Assembly: GCF_022760925.1 (NCBI RefSeq)
Contig: NZ_JAKTNT010000017.1
Span: forward strand, 1 to 60,011
DNA length: 60,011 nucleotides
Reading direction: 5' to 3'
Origin: Thermus hydrothermalis
Lineage (GTDB): Bacteria; Deinococcota; Deinococci; Deinococcales; Thermaceae
Shown: positions 7,456 through 16,051 of the stretch, piece by piece
Numbering within the stretch: position 1 is the first letter of the stretch
How the letters are laid out: every line of letters begins with the position of its first letter
Program-made: the position numbers and the translations under genes
The notes under the pieces: model-generated
Told to the model about the DNA's origin: nothing
The model's database searches: none
Seen by the model: only the letters and a program-made list of their open reading frames with translations

Positions 7456-8616
7456 TCAGGGAATTTTCAGGGCCCGGGTTTGCGCCTCTTCCAGGGCTTT
7501 CTTGGCGGGCACCTGGCCCTTTAGGGCCCGCTCCAGGGCCTCCTCGAGGGGAGGTGCCCAGAGGAGCAAGGGGCTATCCTGGTGCCAGGGGGCAAGGCGC
7601 GCCTTCTGGCTTAGGAGGAGGCGGCCCACCTCTTCCTTCCCCCAGGCTTCCTGGGCCTTTAGGCTTAGGGGCAGGTAGTAAACGCCTTGGGCAAGGGTGA
7701 GCTGGCGCTGGGCTTCGGCCATGTGGCGGTAGAAGGCTTCTAGGCCACGCCTTTCCTCGGTGGAGGCGTGGCGTAGGGCCACGAGGACGGAGCCCGAGGC
7801 TGCCACTTTCCCCTGGGCCTCGAGGGGCAAGGGAGCAATGCCGATGGTAAAGGGGAGCTGCGTGCGGCTTTTTACCGCAGGCAGGAGGGAGGAAGGCCCC
7901 ATGGCCAAGAAGGCCTTGGTCCGAAGAAAGTCAGCCCCTGCGCTGATCAACTCTGTGGCGGAGCGCACCTGCAAAGCCCCTTCCCGATCAATGCTTTGGA
8001 GAAATTCCAGAGCTTTTAGGGCGCTTTCTCCATCCAGGGCAGGAGCACCCCCCTGGCTTAGGGCACCTCCTTGGGCCAGAACCAAGGTGGCGAAGCTGTA
8101 GACGTCTGCAGAGAAAAGGAGCCCCTTGGCCGCGCGGGTGGAGAGCTTCTGGGCTACGGCCTTGAGCTGGGCGAAGTCCCTAGGAGGGGTAAGGCGCCTG
8201 GCCCGAAGGGCGTCTTGGTTGTAGAAGAGCACAGCGACAGAGATGCCCAAAGGGTAGCCGTAAAGGCGTCCTTTTACCTCGCCCAAGCGTAGGAGCGCCG
8301 GATCTAGGTCCGGGATCTGGGGGGAGGGGAGGGGTTGGACCAGGCCCTCCTTTACCAGGACCGGTAGAAACCCAAGTTCCACCTGCGCCAGGGGTGGGGC
8401 TGTGCCGTTGCGGAGAGCGGCGGCCAGGAGCACGCCCATTTCCCGGTAATCCCCCACAAAGCGAGGTTCTATGCGGTAGCGGGACTGGGCCTGGTTGAAC
8501 GCCTGGGCTTCTCCCTCCAAGACCCCTCCCTCCCCCAGGGTGTGCCAAAGGGGTAGGGCGATCTGGGCCCTTGCCCATGCGGCTAAGACCAGAAGCAGCA
8601 GAAATATCCGAACCAT
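7456..8616 (-). CDS. ABC transporter solute-binding protein, UgpB-like (copy 2)
   Basis: Middle member of the three tandem binding proteins (386 residues). It has a signal peptide ending near 'ARAQ' and a mature start 'IALPLWHTLGEGG' that keeps the family pattern 'WH(S/T)...FN.AQ..Y'. It is the most diverged of the three. Its codons look less GC-biased than those of its neighbours, for example around 7900-8110. That could mean relaxed selection or a separate origin. A ribosome site GAGGAGA overlaps the end of copy 3, so translation is probably coupled. Substrate unknown; UgpB-family ligands include glycerol phosphate, its diesters and oligosaccharides. Confidence 0.82.
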   Translation of the reverse strand: MVRIFLLLLVLAAWARAQIALPLWHTLGEGGVLEGEAQAFNQAQSRYRIEPRFVGDYREMGVLLAAALRNGTAPPLAQVELGFLPVLVKEGLVQPLPSPQIPDLDPALLRLGEVKGRLYGYPLGISVAVLFYNQDALRARRLTPPRDFAQLKAVAQKLSTRAAKGLLFSADVYSFATLVLAQGGALSQGGAPALDGESALKALEFLQSIDREGALQVRSATELISAGADFLRTKAFLAMGPSSLLPAVKSRTQLPFTIGIAPLPLEAQGKVAASGSVLVALRHASTEERRGLEAFYRHMAEAQRQLTLAQGVYYLPLSLKAQEAWGKEEVGRLLLSQKARLAPWHQDSPLLLWAPPLEEALERALKGQVPAKKALEEAQTRALKIP

Positions 8617-8619
8617 GGA

Positions 8620-9807
8620 TTATCTCCTCTCCACAGCGAGGGCCTTCCGCTGGGCCTCCTCGAGGGCCGCCTGGGGCCTGACCCCTTGCTTGAGGCTCCT
8701 TTCCAGGGCCTCTTCCAGGTAGCCGTACCAGACCACGAGCTCGGGGTCCTGGCTCCAGGGCCGCCCCACCTCCGCCTGGGCGAAGACCGCTTGGCGCTCG
8801 GGGTCTTTCAGGAAGTCGGCGAGCTCCCTTTCCGCTTCTTTCCGCAGGGGCAGGTACCAGGTGGTGCGCACCCACGCCGCCTGGCGCTTGGGCTCCAGGA
8901 AGTGGAGCCAGAAGGCCACCGCCCCTTGCGCCTGTTCGGGGCTTGCCCCCTTGAGCACGGCCAAGGCGGCCCCGGAAAGGGGCACCGCCCCTCCCTCCCT
9001 TCGGGGCAAGGGGGCAAGGCCCACGGCGAAGGGGAGGGCGGTCTGGGCCTCCACCACGGGCAGGGCGGTGGTGGGTCCGATGCCCATGAAGGCCTTGGTG
9101 CGCAGGAAGTCGGCCACGGCGAACTGGGCCTCCGCCAGGTTGCGGGCTTGGGCGTGCCCTTTCTGCACCATGCGGTAAAGCATCTCCAAGGCCTCCACCG
9201 CCTCCTTGGAGGTGAAGGCGGGAAGCCCGTCCTTCACCAGGCTTCCCCCTAGGCTCATGACGATGGCGTTGAAGCTCCAGATGTCCGTGGAGACCACCAT
9301 GCCCTTGGCGGTGCGGCCCGTGAGCCGGGCGGCGGCCTCCTCCACCTCCGGCCAGGTCCTGGGGGGCCTAAGCCCCCGGGCGCGGAAGGCGTCCTTGTTG
9401 TAGTAAAGGGCGGGGACGGAAAGCCCTAGGGGAAGCCCAAAGGTCTTCCCCTTCACCTGCCCCGTCCGAAGCATCTCGGGGTAGAGGTCCTTGGGGAGGT
9501 CCTTCAGGTAGGCGTCCAGGGGGAGGGCCACCCCCTCTTGGGCGAGCCTCGGCAGGAAGGAGAGCTCCCCGTGGAAGAGGACGGGAGCCCCTCCCGAGCG
9601 CAGGGCGGCCAGAAGCTTCACCCCCGCTTCCCGGTAGTCCCCCACGTAGCGGGCCTCGAGGCGGTAGGCCTTTTGGCTTGCGTTGAAGCTTTGGATGGCC
9701 TCTTCCAGAACCCGGTTTCCCGGGGGGCCAGCGGTGTGCCAAAAGGGGATGCTCACCTGGGCCGAGGCCCAGGCCCAAAGGGTTAAAACAGCCCAAAGGC
9801 GCCTCAT
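8620..9807 (-). CDS. ABC transporter solute-binding protein, UgpB-like (copy 3)
   Basis: First transcribed of the three paralogues (395 residues). Signal peptide ends near 'ASAQ'. The mature protein starts 'VSIPFWHTAGPPGNRVLEE' with 'FNASQKAYRLEARYVGDYREAG'. It shares the C-terminal 'ALEEAQRKA' ending with copies 1 and 2, which marks them as duplications. Minus-strand TAAGCT (9814-9819) is 6 bases from the ATG, a leaderless arrangement that would give the array its own promoter just after the PaaX-like regulator gene, which ends at 9817. Confidence 0.85.
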   Translation of the reverse strand: MRRLWAVLTLWAWASAQVSIPFWHTAGPPGNRVLEEAIQSFNASQKAYRLEARYVGDYREAGVKLLAALRSGGAPVLFHGELSFLPRLAQEGVALPLDAYLKDLPKDLYPEMLRTGQVKGKTFGLPLGLSVPALYYNKDAFRARGLRPPRTWPEVEEAAARLTGRTAKGMVVSTDIWSFNAIVMSLGGSLVKDGLPAFTSKEAVEALEMLYRMVQKGHAQARNLAEAQFAVADFLRTKAFMGIGPTTALPVVEAQTALPFAVGLAPLPRREGGAVPLSGAALAVLKGASPEQAQGAVAFWLHFLEPKRQAAWVRTTWYLPLRKEAERELADFLKDPERQAVFAQAEVGRPWSQDPELVVWYGYLEEALERSLKQGVRPQAALEEAQRKALAVERR

Positions 9808-9816
9808 CCCCCAAGC

Positions 9817-10593
9817 TTACCCGCCTTGGGGTGAGAGGGCGGTGAGGGGAAGCTCTAGGCCCTCCAGGAAAGGGAGGGCCTTCCCGTAAAGGGCCTTGCG
9901 GGCCTCCAGGAACTCCCGGTGGGCTTTGGGCCCAAGGAAGCCTTTGGGAAGAAGCTCAGGGGGCAGGAGGGGGTCCAGGAAGAGCACCTTCCGCATCTCG
10001 TGCACCAGGCGGGTGAGGGCGCGGAAGGCCTCCTCCGGCTCCTCGGGGGCTTCCAGGGGAAAGAGGGCCTGGTAGTGGGCCTGAGCCCTTTCCAGGGGGA
10101 AGATGGCCTGGATCTCTTCCTTGGGCCCCAGGTGCTCCCCGGCGAAGAGGGTGGCGGGAAGCCGGTAGAAGGTGAGGAGCTCCCGGGTGGCCTCGAGGTC
10201 CACCCCCGCCCCCAGGTAAACCCCCGATTGCAGGCTCCCGTAGCCCAAAAGGGCCATCTCCCGGCGGAAGCGCTCCCTTTCCCCCCGGTCCTTGGGGCCT
10301 TCCGGCAACACCAAAAGAAAGCGCCCATCCCAGGGCGGCCTCGGCCCGTAGAGGCGGCGGCGCACCTGCCGCACCTGCCAGTACACCCGGTCGGAAAGGG
10401 CGTAGTAAGCGGTGCGCCCCACCCGCTCGGGCCGCACCCAGCCCCGCTTGGCGCTCCGGGAAAGGGCGGCCCGCACCGCCGCTTCGGAAAAGCCCAGGGC
10501 CTCCATCATGGCCACGAGGTCCTTGACCCGGGCCCGGCGTTCCGGGTAGACATATTCCAGAAAAATGGTGAAGATGGTGGAGCGCGCCCGCAT
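9817..10593 (-). CDS. PaaX-family transcriptional regulator
   Basis: A 258-residue protein with an N-terminal winged-helix segment (about residues 1-75: 'IFTIFLEYVYP', 'ALGFSEAAVRAALSRSAKRGWV') typical of PaaX ('SE.AVR.ALSRL...GWL'). The C-terminal family signature 'DPLLPPELLPKGFLG' is also present. PaaX represses phenylacetate degradation genes and responds to phenylacetyl-CoA. No paa catabolic genes are visible here, so the ligand may differ. Its ATG overlaps the thrS stop (ATGA), so it is translationally coupled to thrS. The neighbouring binding-protein array just downstream is the obvious candidate target. Confidence 0.82.
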   Translation of the reverse strand: MRARSTIFTIFLEYVYPERRARVKDLVAMMEALGFSEAAVRAALSRSAKRGWVRPERVGRTAYYALSDRVYWQVRQVRRRLYGPRPPWDGRFLLVLPEGPKDRGERERFRREMALLGYGSLQSGVYLGAGVDLEATRELLTFYRLPATLFAGEHLGPKEEIQAIFPLERAQAHYQALFPLEAPEEPEEAFRALTRLVHEMRKVLFLDPLLPPELLPKGFLGPKAHREFLEARKALYGKALPFLEGLELPLTALSPQGG

Positions 10594-12572
10594 CAGAAGA
10601 CGCTTTCTAAGCGCTTTTCCCGGTATTCCAGGAGGGCCTTTTCCAGGAAGGTGGCAAGGGGCATGGCCCCCAGGTTCCCCCGGTGGCGCCTCCTGACGCT
10701 CACCGTGCCCTCCGCCTTCTCCTTATCCCCCACCACCAGGATGTAGGGCACCTTCTGCACCTCGGCGTCGCGGATTCTGGCCTGCATGCGCTCGCTCCTC
10801 AGGTCCGCCTCGGCCCGGAGGCCCGCTTCCCTTAGCTTAAGGGCCACCTCTTGGGCGTAGTCCGTCTGCTTTTCGGAAACGGGGATGACCACCACCTGCA
10901 CCGGGGAAAGCCATAAGGGGAAGTCCCCGGCGAAGTGCTCAATGAGGATGCCGATGAAGCGCTCCAAGGAGCCGAAGGGGGCGCGGTGGATCATGACGGG
11001 GCGGTGCTCCTCGCCGTCCGGCCCCACGTAGGCGAGGCCGAAGCGCTCGGGCAGGTTGTAGTCCACCTGGATGGTGCCCAGCTGCCACTCCCTGCCCAAG
11101 GCGTCCTTGACCACGAAGTCCAGCTTGGGGCCGTAGAAGGCGGCGTCCCCCGCCTCCACGGTGTAGCTAAGCCCTGCTTCCAGGGCCGCCTCCTCAATCT
11201 GCCTTTCCGCCAGGGCCCATTTGGCCTCGTCCCCCACGTACTTTTCGCTTCCGGGCTCCCTTACGCCGATGCGGGCCCGGTAGTCCCTAAGCCCCAAGGT
11301 GGCGAAGACCTTTAGGACCAGGTCCAAGACCCCCAAAAACTCCCCCTTCACCTGCTCGGGGGTGCAGAAGAGGTGGGCGTCGTCCTGGGTGAAGCCCCGC
11401 ACCCGGGTGAGGCCCAGAAGCTCCCCCGCCTTCTCGTAGCGGTAGACGGTGCCGAACTCGGCGATCCTTAAGGGGAGCTCGCGGTAGGAGCGCTTTTTGT
11501 GGGCGTAGATCCGGATGTGGTGGGGGCAGTTCATGGGCTTGAGGAGGTACTCCTCCTCCTCGCCCCGTTCTTTGAAGCTGATGGGGGGGAACTGGCTTTC
11601 GGCGTAGTAGGGGTAGTGGCCCGAGGTCTTGTAAAGCTCCAGGCTGCCGATGTGGGGGGTGGTCACGAGCTGGTAGCCCCGCTTGACCTGCTCTTCCCGC
11701 ATGAAGGCGATGAGCTCTTCCCGGATGACGTTCCCCTTGGGGAGCCAAAGCACCAGGCCCTTGCCCACCATGGGATGAATGAGGAAAAGCTCCAGCTCCC
11801 GCCCGATCCGGCGGTGGTCCCGCCGTTTGGCCTCCTCCAGCTGCCAGAGGTACTCCTTGAGCTCCTCGGCGGTGCGGAAGGCCACCCCGTAGACCCGTTG
11901 GAGCATGGGGCGCCGTTCGTCCCCTCGCCAGTAGGCCCCGGCCACGTGGGTGAGTTTGAAGTGGGGCGGGATGCGGCCCGTGGAGGGCACGTGGGGTCCG
12001 CGGCAGAGGTCGGTGAAACCGTAAGCCTCGTCCCCTTGTTGGTAGAAGCTGATCTCCTCCCCTTCGGGGATCTCCTGGATGAGCTCGGTCTTGTAGGGGT
12101 CCTTGCCCCGGTAGCGGGCCAAGGCCTCCTCCCGGGAGAGGACATAGCGGCGCAAGGGGAGGTCCTTTTGCAGGATGGCCCGCATCCTCTCCTCGAGGGC
12201 GGGAAGGTCCTCGTCCGAAAGGGGCTCGGGGGCGTCTATATCGTAGTAAAAGCCCTTCTCAATCACCGGCCCCACCCCGAGCCGCACGCTTTCCGGATCG
12301 TAGCCCTTTTCCTGGAAGTGCTCCTTCACCGCCTGGGCCAGGACGTGGGCCAGGGTGTGGCGGAAAAGGGTCTGGTACTCGGGGTCCTTCTCCGTGAGGA
12401 TGCGCACCTTGGCCCCGGGGGGGAGGGGCTTGAAGAGGTCGTAGAGCTCCCCGTCCACGATGGCCCCCACCGCCGCCTTGGCCAGGCCCGGGCCCACGGC
12501 CTTGGCCACGTCCAGGGCGGTGGCCCCTTCCGGGACCTCGAGGGCCTTCCCATCCGGCAGGTAGACCGTCAT
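10593..12572 (-). CDS. thrS: threonine--tRNA ligase
   Basis: Charges tRNA-Thr with threonine in the cytosol. Domain order is complete. An N-terminal TGS domain (1-60) is followed by the editing domain with 'HTLAH' (H72, H76), then the class II catalytic core with 'MNCPHH' (zinc cysteine) and 'EFGTVYRYEKAGELLGLTRVRGFTQDDAH'. The C-terminal anticodon-binding domain ends the 659 residues. The ATG at 12572 is preferred over a GTG three codons upstream. The product then begins 'MTVYLPDG', as I recall for the Thermus enzyme, and TATAGT lies 7 bases before it (leaderless). No T-box leader is possible with so short a 5' end. Confidence 0.97.
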   Translation of the reverse strand: MTVYLPDGKALEVPEGATALDVAKAVGPGLAKAAVGAIVDGELYDLFKPLPPGAKVRILTEKDPEYQTLFRHTLAHVLAQAVKEHFQEKGYDPESVRLGVGPVIEKGFYYDIDAPEPLSDEDLPALEERMRAILQKDLPLRRYVLSREEALARYRGKDPYKTELIQEIPEGEEISFYQQGDEAYGFTDLCRGPHVPSTGRIPPHFKLTHVAGAYWRGDERRPMLQRVYGVAFRTAEELKEYLWQLEEAKRRDHRRIGRELELFLIHPMVGKGLVLWLPKGNVIREELIAFMREEQVKRGYQLVTTPHIGSLELYKTSGHYPYYAESQFPPISFKERGEEEEYLLKPMNCPHHIRIYAHKKRSYRELPLRIAEFGTVYRYEKAGELLGLTRVRGFTQDDAHLFCTPEQVKGEFLGVLDLVLKVFATLGLRDYRARIGVREPGSEKYVGDEAKWALAERQIEEAALEAGLSYTVEAGDAAFYGPKLDFVVKDALGREWQLGTIQVDYNLPERFGLAYVGPDGEEHRPVMIHRAPFGSLERFIGILIEHFAGDFPLWLSPVQVVVIPVSEKQTDYAQEVALKLREAGLRAEADLRSERMQARIRDAEVQKVPYILVVGDKEKAEGTVSVRRRHRGNLGAMPLATFLEKALLEYREKRLESVF

Positions 12573-12579
12573 GAACCCC

Positions 12580-12585
12580 ACTATA
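12580..12585 (-). promoter_or_regulatory. leaderless promoter of thrS
   Basis: Minus-strand TATAGT ends 7 bases before the thrS ATG, so transcription should begin at or within a base or two of the start codon. Confidence 0.6.
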
Positions 12586-12591
12586 CCCGGC

Positions 12592-13815
12592 CTAGCCCTC
12601 CTCCGGGAGCCTGCTTCCTAGCCCAAAGGCCAGGGCATAAAGCCCCGCCGCCAGGAGGAAGAGGGTGGAAAAACCCGCCCTATCCGCCACCCATCCCCCG
12701 AGGACCGTGGAGAAGGCGAAGACCCCGGCCACGGTGTTGCCCAGGCCGATGAAGGCGCTCCGCTCCTCGGGCGGGGCCAGGTTCAGGAGGTAGGTGGTGG
12801 TGGCGAGGCTTAGGGCAGCCAGGTAGGCCCCTTGCAGGAGGAAGACGAGGCCGAAGAAGGAGGGGGATAGGAGGAGGGCGAAAAGGGGCGCAAGGAAGCC
12901 CAGGGCCGCCCCGGCCCTCAAGACCCCCTTGGACCCCCTCTCCGCAAGCCGCCCCCAAAGGAGGTTGGAGAGGGTAAAGGAGAGGGCATAAAGGGAGAGG
13001 TAAAGGCCAAGCTCCTTCCCCTGCCCGAGGGCGCGCACGGCGTAGACGGCGTAAAAGGGCTCGGCCATCCCGGCGAGGCCCAACACCACCCGCACCCGGA
13101 GGTAGCGGCGGAACCCGGGGTGAAGGAGGGGCGCCTTGAGGTCCAGCCGGGCCGTTTTGGGCGCCTCTACGGGCTCTTCCACCTGGCCGAAGAGGTGCCA
13201 GCCAAGCCCAAAGGAGAGGGCCCCCAGGCTGAAGAGGAGGGCGTAGGGCAGGGGAAAGGGCAGGGGAAGCGCCAGGATCTCCCGCACCAAAAACCCTGCC
13301 AGAAAGGCCAAGAGCCCCCCCACCAGGTTGCGGGCGGAGAAGAGGGCGGCCCGGCGCGCCTGGGGGACGGTCTTGGCCACCACCTCCCAAAAGGGAAGGC
13401 TAGAAACCCCGGTGAAGAGGGCGTTTAGGAGGAGGCCTAGGAGAAAACCGGCGAAAAGGAGCCCAGGCCAAGGTCCGAGGAGGAAGGCGGAAAGGGCCAT
13501 GAGGACCACCCCCAAAAGCCTCAGGGCGGCCACCCTGCGGTAGAGGACGATCTTTTGGGGAAAGCGGGCCACGTAGGGGGCCAGGAAGGCCTGGGGCACC
13601 ATCCCCCCCGCCTGGAGGAGGGCCGGGAGGAGGCCGATGAGGGCCCCCGGGGCCCCCAGCTTGGCGGCGAAACCGGAAAGGACGATGTTGGCGTTCAGGA
13701 AGGTGTCCCCGAGCCACACTAGCCAGCCGTTCACCACCGCCAGGCGGTAGTTCCGCTCGCGGAGGTCTAAGATGGGGAGGATGCTCCTTCTCCCTTCCCT
13801 TGGGCCCTTCCACAT
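12592..13815 (-). CDS. major facilitator superfamily transporter
   Basis: A 407-residue membrane protein with about twelve hydrophobic segments in two halves. 'RRVAALRLLGVVLMALS' and 'LWGRLAERGSKGVLRAGAALGF' resemble the loop 2-3 and loop 8-9 regions of MFS carriers. Its substrate cannot be told from sequence. The ATG at 13815 has only a weak GCAGG upstream and makes the gene overlap the divergent TPR gene by about 35 bases. The conserved core starts near 'RNYRLAVVNGWLVWLGD', so a shorter start, such as a GTG around 13740, cannot be excluded. Confidence 0.8.
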   Translation of the reverse strand: MWKGPREGRRSILPILDLRERNYRLAVVNGWLVWLGDTFLNANIVLSGFAAKLGAPGALIGLLPALLQAGGMVPQAFLAPYVARFPQKIVLYRRVAALRLLGVVLMALSAFLLGPWPGLLFAGFLLGLLLNALFTGVSSLPFWEVVAKTVPQARRAALFSARNLVGGLLAFLAGFLVREILALPLPFPLPYALLFSLGALSFGLGWHLFGQVEEPVEAPKTARLDLKAPLLHPGFRRYLRVRVVLGLAGMAEPFYAVYAVRALGQGKELGLYLSLYALSFTLSNLLWGRLAERGSKGVLRAGAALGFLAPLFALLLSPSFFGLVFLLQGAYLAALSLATTTYLLNLAPPEERSAFIGLGNTVAGVFAFSTVLGGWVADRAGFSTLFLLAAGLYALAFGLGSRLPEEG

Positions 13816-14740
13816 CCTGCACCCACGCTACAACGCGGCCACGGTTTTGGCCATGCTGGAGGAGGCGCAACCCGAGGCCGTTTACCTCGCCTCCCACTCG
13901 GAGGAGGCCTTGCGGGAGGGCTTGTGGCGGGAGGAAGATCCCCTCCTCTTCCACCTCCTCCCCTGGGCGGAGGAGCGGGGTATCCCCGTGGTGGCCCTGG
14001 ACGCCGAGGCCCACCTCAAGGGGGAGGCCGAGGCCTTCCGGGAGGCCTTGGCCCAGCACCCCCTGGGGGCGCCCCACCTGGAGAGGATGCGGGCTTTTGA
14101 CGAGGCCCTCCTGGACCTCCTCAAGACGCCCCTTTCCCCAGAGGTTTTGGGCAGCGAAGCCTTTCTTTCCCGCCTAAGGGAAGCCTACCAGGGTTTCGCC
14201 GAGGCCTTCGGGGAAGGCCCGGCCACGGGCTTCCGCAGGCGGCGCATGGAAGGGGTGCGGGCGGCCTTGGCGGGAAGGGAAGGGGCGGTGGTGGCGGAGC
14301 TTTTGGACTACGCCCTGCTTTCGCAGGCCTTCCCCCAGGCCCTTCCCAAGGCGCACGTCCCCACGGAGAAGGAGCGGGAGCGGGCCCTGTTGGACCGGGC
14401 TTGGCAGCTCCGGGAGGAGGACGACTGGGGGGCGCTTTTGGAAGGGCTCTTCGCCATAGGGAGCCCGGAGGCCCTCTACCTGGCGGCCCAGATCTACCTG
14501 GCGGCGGGGGAGTGGCGGGAGGCCCTGGGCCTCATGGAGGAGGTCTTCCGCATGGACTTTCAGCACCCCGGTTACCTCCCCGGCTACGTCCTGGCCCGCT
14601 TTGGGCAGCTTCTGGACCTGGCGGGGGAGCGGGACAGGGCCCTAAGGGCCTACCGGGGGGTTTTGGCCCTTTCCTATGCCCCGGAGGAGGCCCGGGCCAT
14701 CGCCTTGGCGGGGTTGCGGAGCCCTTTCCGCTTGCAGTAG
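13781..14740 (+). CDS. TPR-like helical repeat protein of unknown function
   Basis: About 319 residues. The N-terminal part ('LGPFHILHPRYNAATVLAMLEEAQPEAVYLAS') looks like the TraB/PrgY-type or ChaN-like 'what does this locus do' fold, but I cannot place it firmly. The C-terminal third has TPR-like helices ('AAQIYLAAGEWREALGLMEEVFRMD', 'LDLAGERDRALRAYRGVLAL'). I chose the ATG at 13781 over 13772 because TAAGAT (13768-13773) is 7 bases upstream and GGGGAGG also fits. It is divergent from the MFS gene with overlapping 5' ends. A Thermus-type conserved protein without a known role. Confidence 0.7.
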   Translation: MLLLPSLGPFHILHPRYNAATVLAMLEEAQPEAVYLASHSEEALREGLWREEDPLLFHLLPWAEERGIPVVALDAEAHLKGEAEAFREALAQHPLGAPHLERMRAFDEALLDLLKTPLSPEVLGSEAFLSRLREAYQGFAEAFGEGPATGFRRRRMEGVRAALAGREGAVVAELLDYALLSQAFPQALPKAHVPTEKERERALLDRAWQLREEDDWGALLEGLFAIGSPEALYLAAQIYLAAGEWREALGLMEEVFRMDFQHPGYLPGYVLARFGQLLDLAGERDRALRAYRGVLALSYAPEEARAIALAGLRSPFRLQ

Positions 14741-14777
14741 GGCATTTGTCCTGGGCGCGGGGGCCTATCCTTAGGGC

Positions 14778-15230
14778 ATGGAGGTGGAACTCCGCCGCGC
14801 CCGCCACGCCCTTTACCTAAGGCTGGCAGCGGTCCACGCCGGGCCCTTGGGACCGGCCCTCTTGGGGCACCCCGAGCTCGCTTTTCGCTACGCTGAGGCC
14901 TACGCCGCCTGTGGCGGGGCGGAGGGGCTTCCCTGCCAGGGGGTGGGGGGGGAGCCCCGGGTCTGCGTGGTGCGGCGGCTGGAGCACCTGGCCTATAGCG
15001 CCCTCAGGGGGGGCCAAAAGCGGCGGGAGCAAGAAAGGGCCTTGGTGGAAGGGCTTCTCCGCTGCGTGGCCCACCTGAAGCGGGAGTTCCCCCCGGAGTT
15101 CTTGCCGGTCCTCGAGGCCACCCAAAGCTATTTGGAAAAGGACCTAAGCTATCTCCGGGGGGAGAGACCCCCGGAAGCGTGGTTGGAGGAGGTCAGAGCA
15201 GGTGGTACGCCTTCCCCAGAAGGAGCATGA
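14778..15230 (+). CDS. hypothetical protein with several cysteines
   Basis: A 150-residue mostly helical protein I do not recognise. It has cysteines near the middle ('AACGGAEGLPCQG', 'RVCVV') and one in 'LLRCVAHLK', and no signal peptide or membrane helix. TATCCT (14766-14771) stands 6 bases before the ATG, a leaderless promoter, which supports the start. Its 3' end overlaps the convergent small membrane protein gene by 38 bases. Confidence 0.6.
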   Translation: MEVELRRARHALYLRLAAVHAGPLGPALLGHPELAFRYAEAYAACGGAEGLPCQGVGGEPRVCVVRRLEHLAYSALRGGQKRREQERALVEGLLRCVAHLKREFPPEFLPVLEATQSYLEKDLSYLRGERPPEAWLEEVRAGGTPSPEGA

Positions 15231-15393
15231 GGGCCACGGTGGCGGCGGACAGGATGATGAGGATCAGCATGAAGAGGATGAAGCGCAGGTCAAAGGTTTC
15301 GCCTTCCGTGGTGAGGACCCGAGGGTTCAAAATCAGGTAGAAAAGCAGGGTGACCAGGGCAACTCCCAGGGCGAAAAGGACGATATAGACCAT
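15193..15393 (-). CDS. small two-helix membrane protein
   Basis: A 66-residue protein, 'MVYIVLFALGVALVTLLFYL' at the N-terminus, a short polar hairpin with 'TTEGETFDLR', then a second hydrophobic helix. The ATG at 15393 is chosen because GGGAGGG lies just upstream; the open frame extends further but the extension is low-complexity and unlike a protein. It begins 12 bases after the 207-residue gene ends, so the two are probably co-transcribed. Function unknown. Confidence 0.6.
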   Translation of the reverse strand: MVYIVLFALGVALVTLLFYLILNPRVLTTEGETFDLRFILFMLILIILSAATVALMLLLGKAYHLL

Positions 15394-15404
15394 ACTTCCC
15401 TCCC

Positions 15405-16028
15405 TTACCAGAGGCGGAAGAGCGCCTCCAAGCTTGGCCTCAAGTTTACCAGGCCTACCCCGTAGGTGGGAACCCCCCACGTGCGCCCCACCTCGCCCCA
15501 GTACGGGCCCTCCGCGAGGGGCAGGTCCACGGGCAAGGGGGGGCTTTCCCAAGGCCCGTAAACCCGCACCTCCCGGTAGGTGAAGCCCGTAGGGGCCTCC
15601 ACGTGGAGCGCAAGGGGAGGCTCTTCCGCCTCCAGGGGCCTCCAACCCGAGGGGGTTTCCTTGCCGCCGGGAAAGGCCAGGCCGAGGCCTTCCCCGGGGA
15701 AAAGGAGGAGGAGGCGGTCGGGCCGGAAGCGGTCCAGAAGGTGGGCCAGGGGGGCGCGGGTGGGCCCCGTGAGGGGAAGCCCCTCCTGGGTGGGGGATAG
15801 GGGGGAGGGGTCCAGGGCGAGGAGGATGCGGCCGCGGAAGGCGAGGCCATTGAGGGCCTGGAGCACGGGAAGGGCCTCCGCGTAGGGGGCGTGGAGAAGG
15901 GTGGTGCTCCCGCCCCGGCCTCCCTCCAGGTAGGCGTAGAGGGTGCCGAACTCGTCCAGGCCCGCCCTAAGGTGGGCCGAGAGGACCTCGAGGTCCAAGG
16001 ATAGCCGCTCCAGCAGGCCGGAAGCCAT
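15405..16028 (-). CDS. hypothetical protein
   Basis: A 207-residue soluble protein I do not recognise. An N-terminal helical stretch ('LLERLSLDLEVLSAHLRAGLDEF') precedes an alpha/beta-looking region rich in Leu, Pro and Gly. No catalytic signature is visible. TACCAT (minus strand, 16035-16040) lies 6 bases before its ATG. Its promoter overlaps that of the divergent phosphoesterase gene. The small membrane protein gene follows within 12 bases. Confidence 0.6.
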   Translation of the reverse strand: MASGLLERLSLDLEVLSAHLRAGLDEFGTLYAYLEGGRGGSTTLLHAPYAEALPVLQALNGLAFRGRILLALDPSPLSPTQEGLPLTGPTRAPLAHLLDRFRPDRLLLLFPGEGLGLAFPGGKETPSGWRPLEAEEPPLALHVEAPTGFTYREVRVYGPWESPPLPVDLPLAEGPYWGEVGRTWGVPTYGVGLVNLRPSLEALFRLW

Positions 16029-16051
16029 GCCCTCATGGTATCCTAAGCCCC
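16029..16051. promoter_or_regulatory. 23-bp divergent leaderless promoter pair
   Basis: The whole region between the ATG at 16028 (minus) and the GTG at 16052 (plus) is 23 bases. It holds TATCCT (16039-16044) 7 bases before the GTG. On the other strand TACCAT (16035-16040) is 6 bases before the ATG. The two -10 boxes share two positions, so the promoters should compete. Confidence 0.55.

Noticed and set aside
12573..12600. T-box or other leader control of thrS
   Set aside because: The -10 box is 7 bases from the start codon, leaving no leader RNA.
15394..15645. Extended N-terminus of the 66-residue membrane protein
   Set aside because: The upstream codons are the opposite phase of the 207-residue gene and low in complexity, whereas GGGAGGG fits the ATG at 15393.
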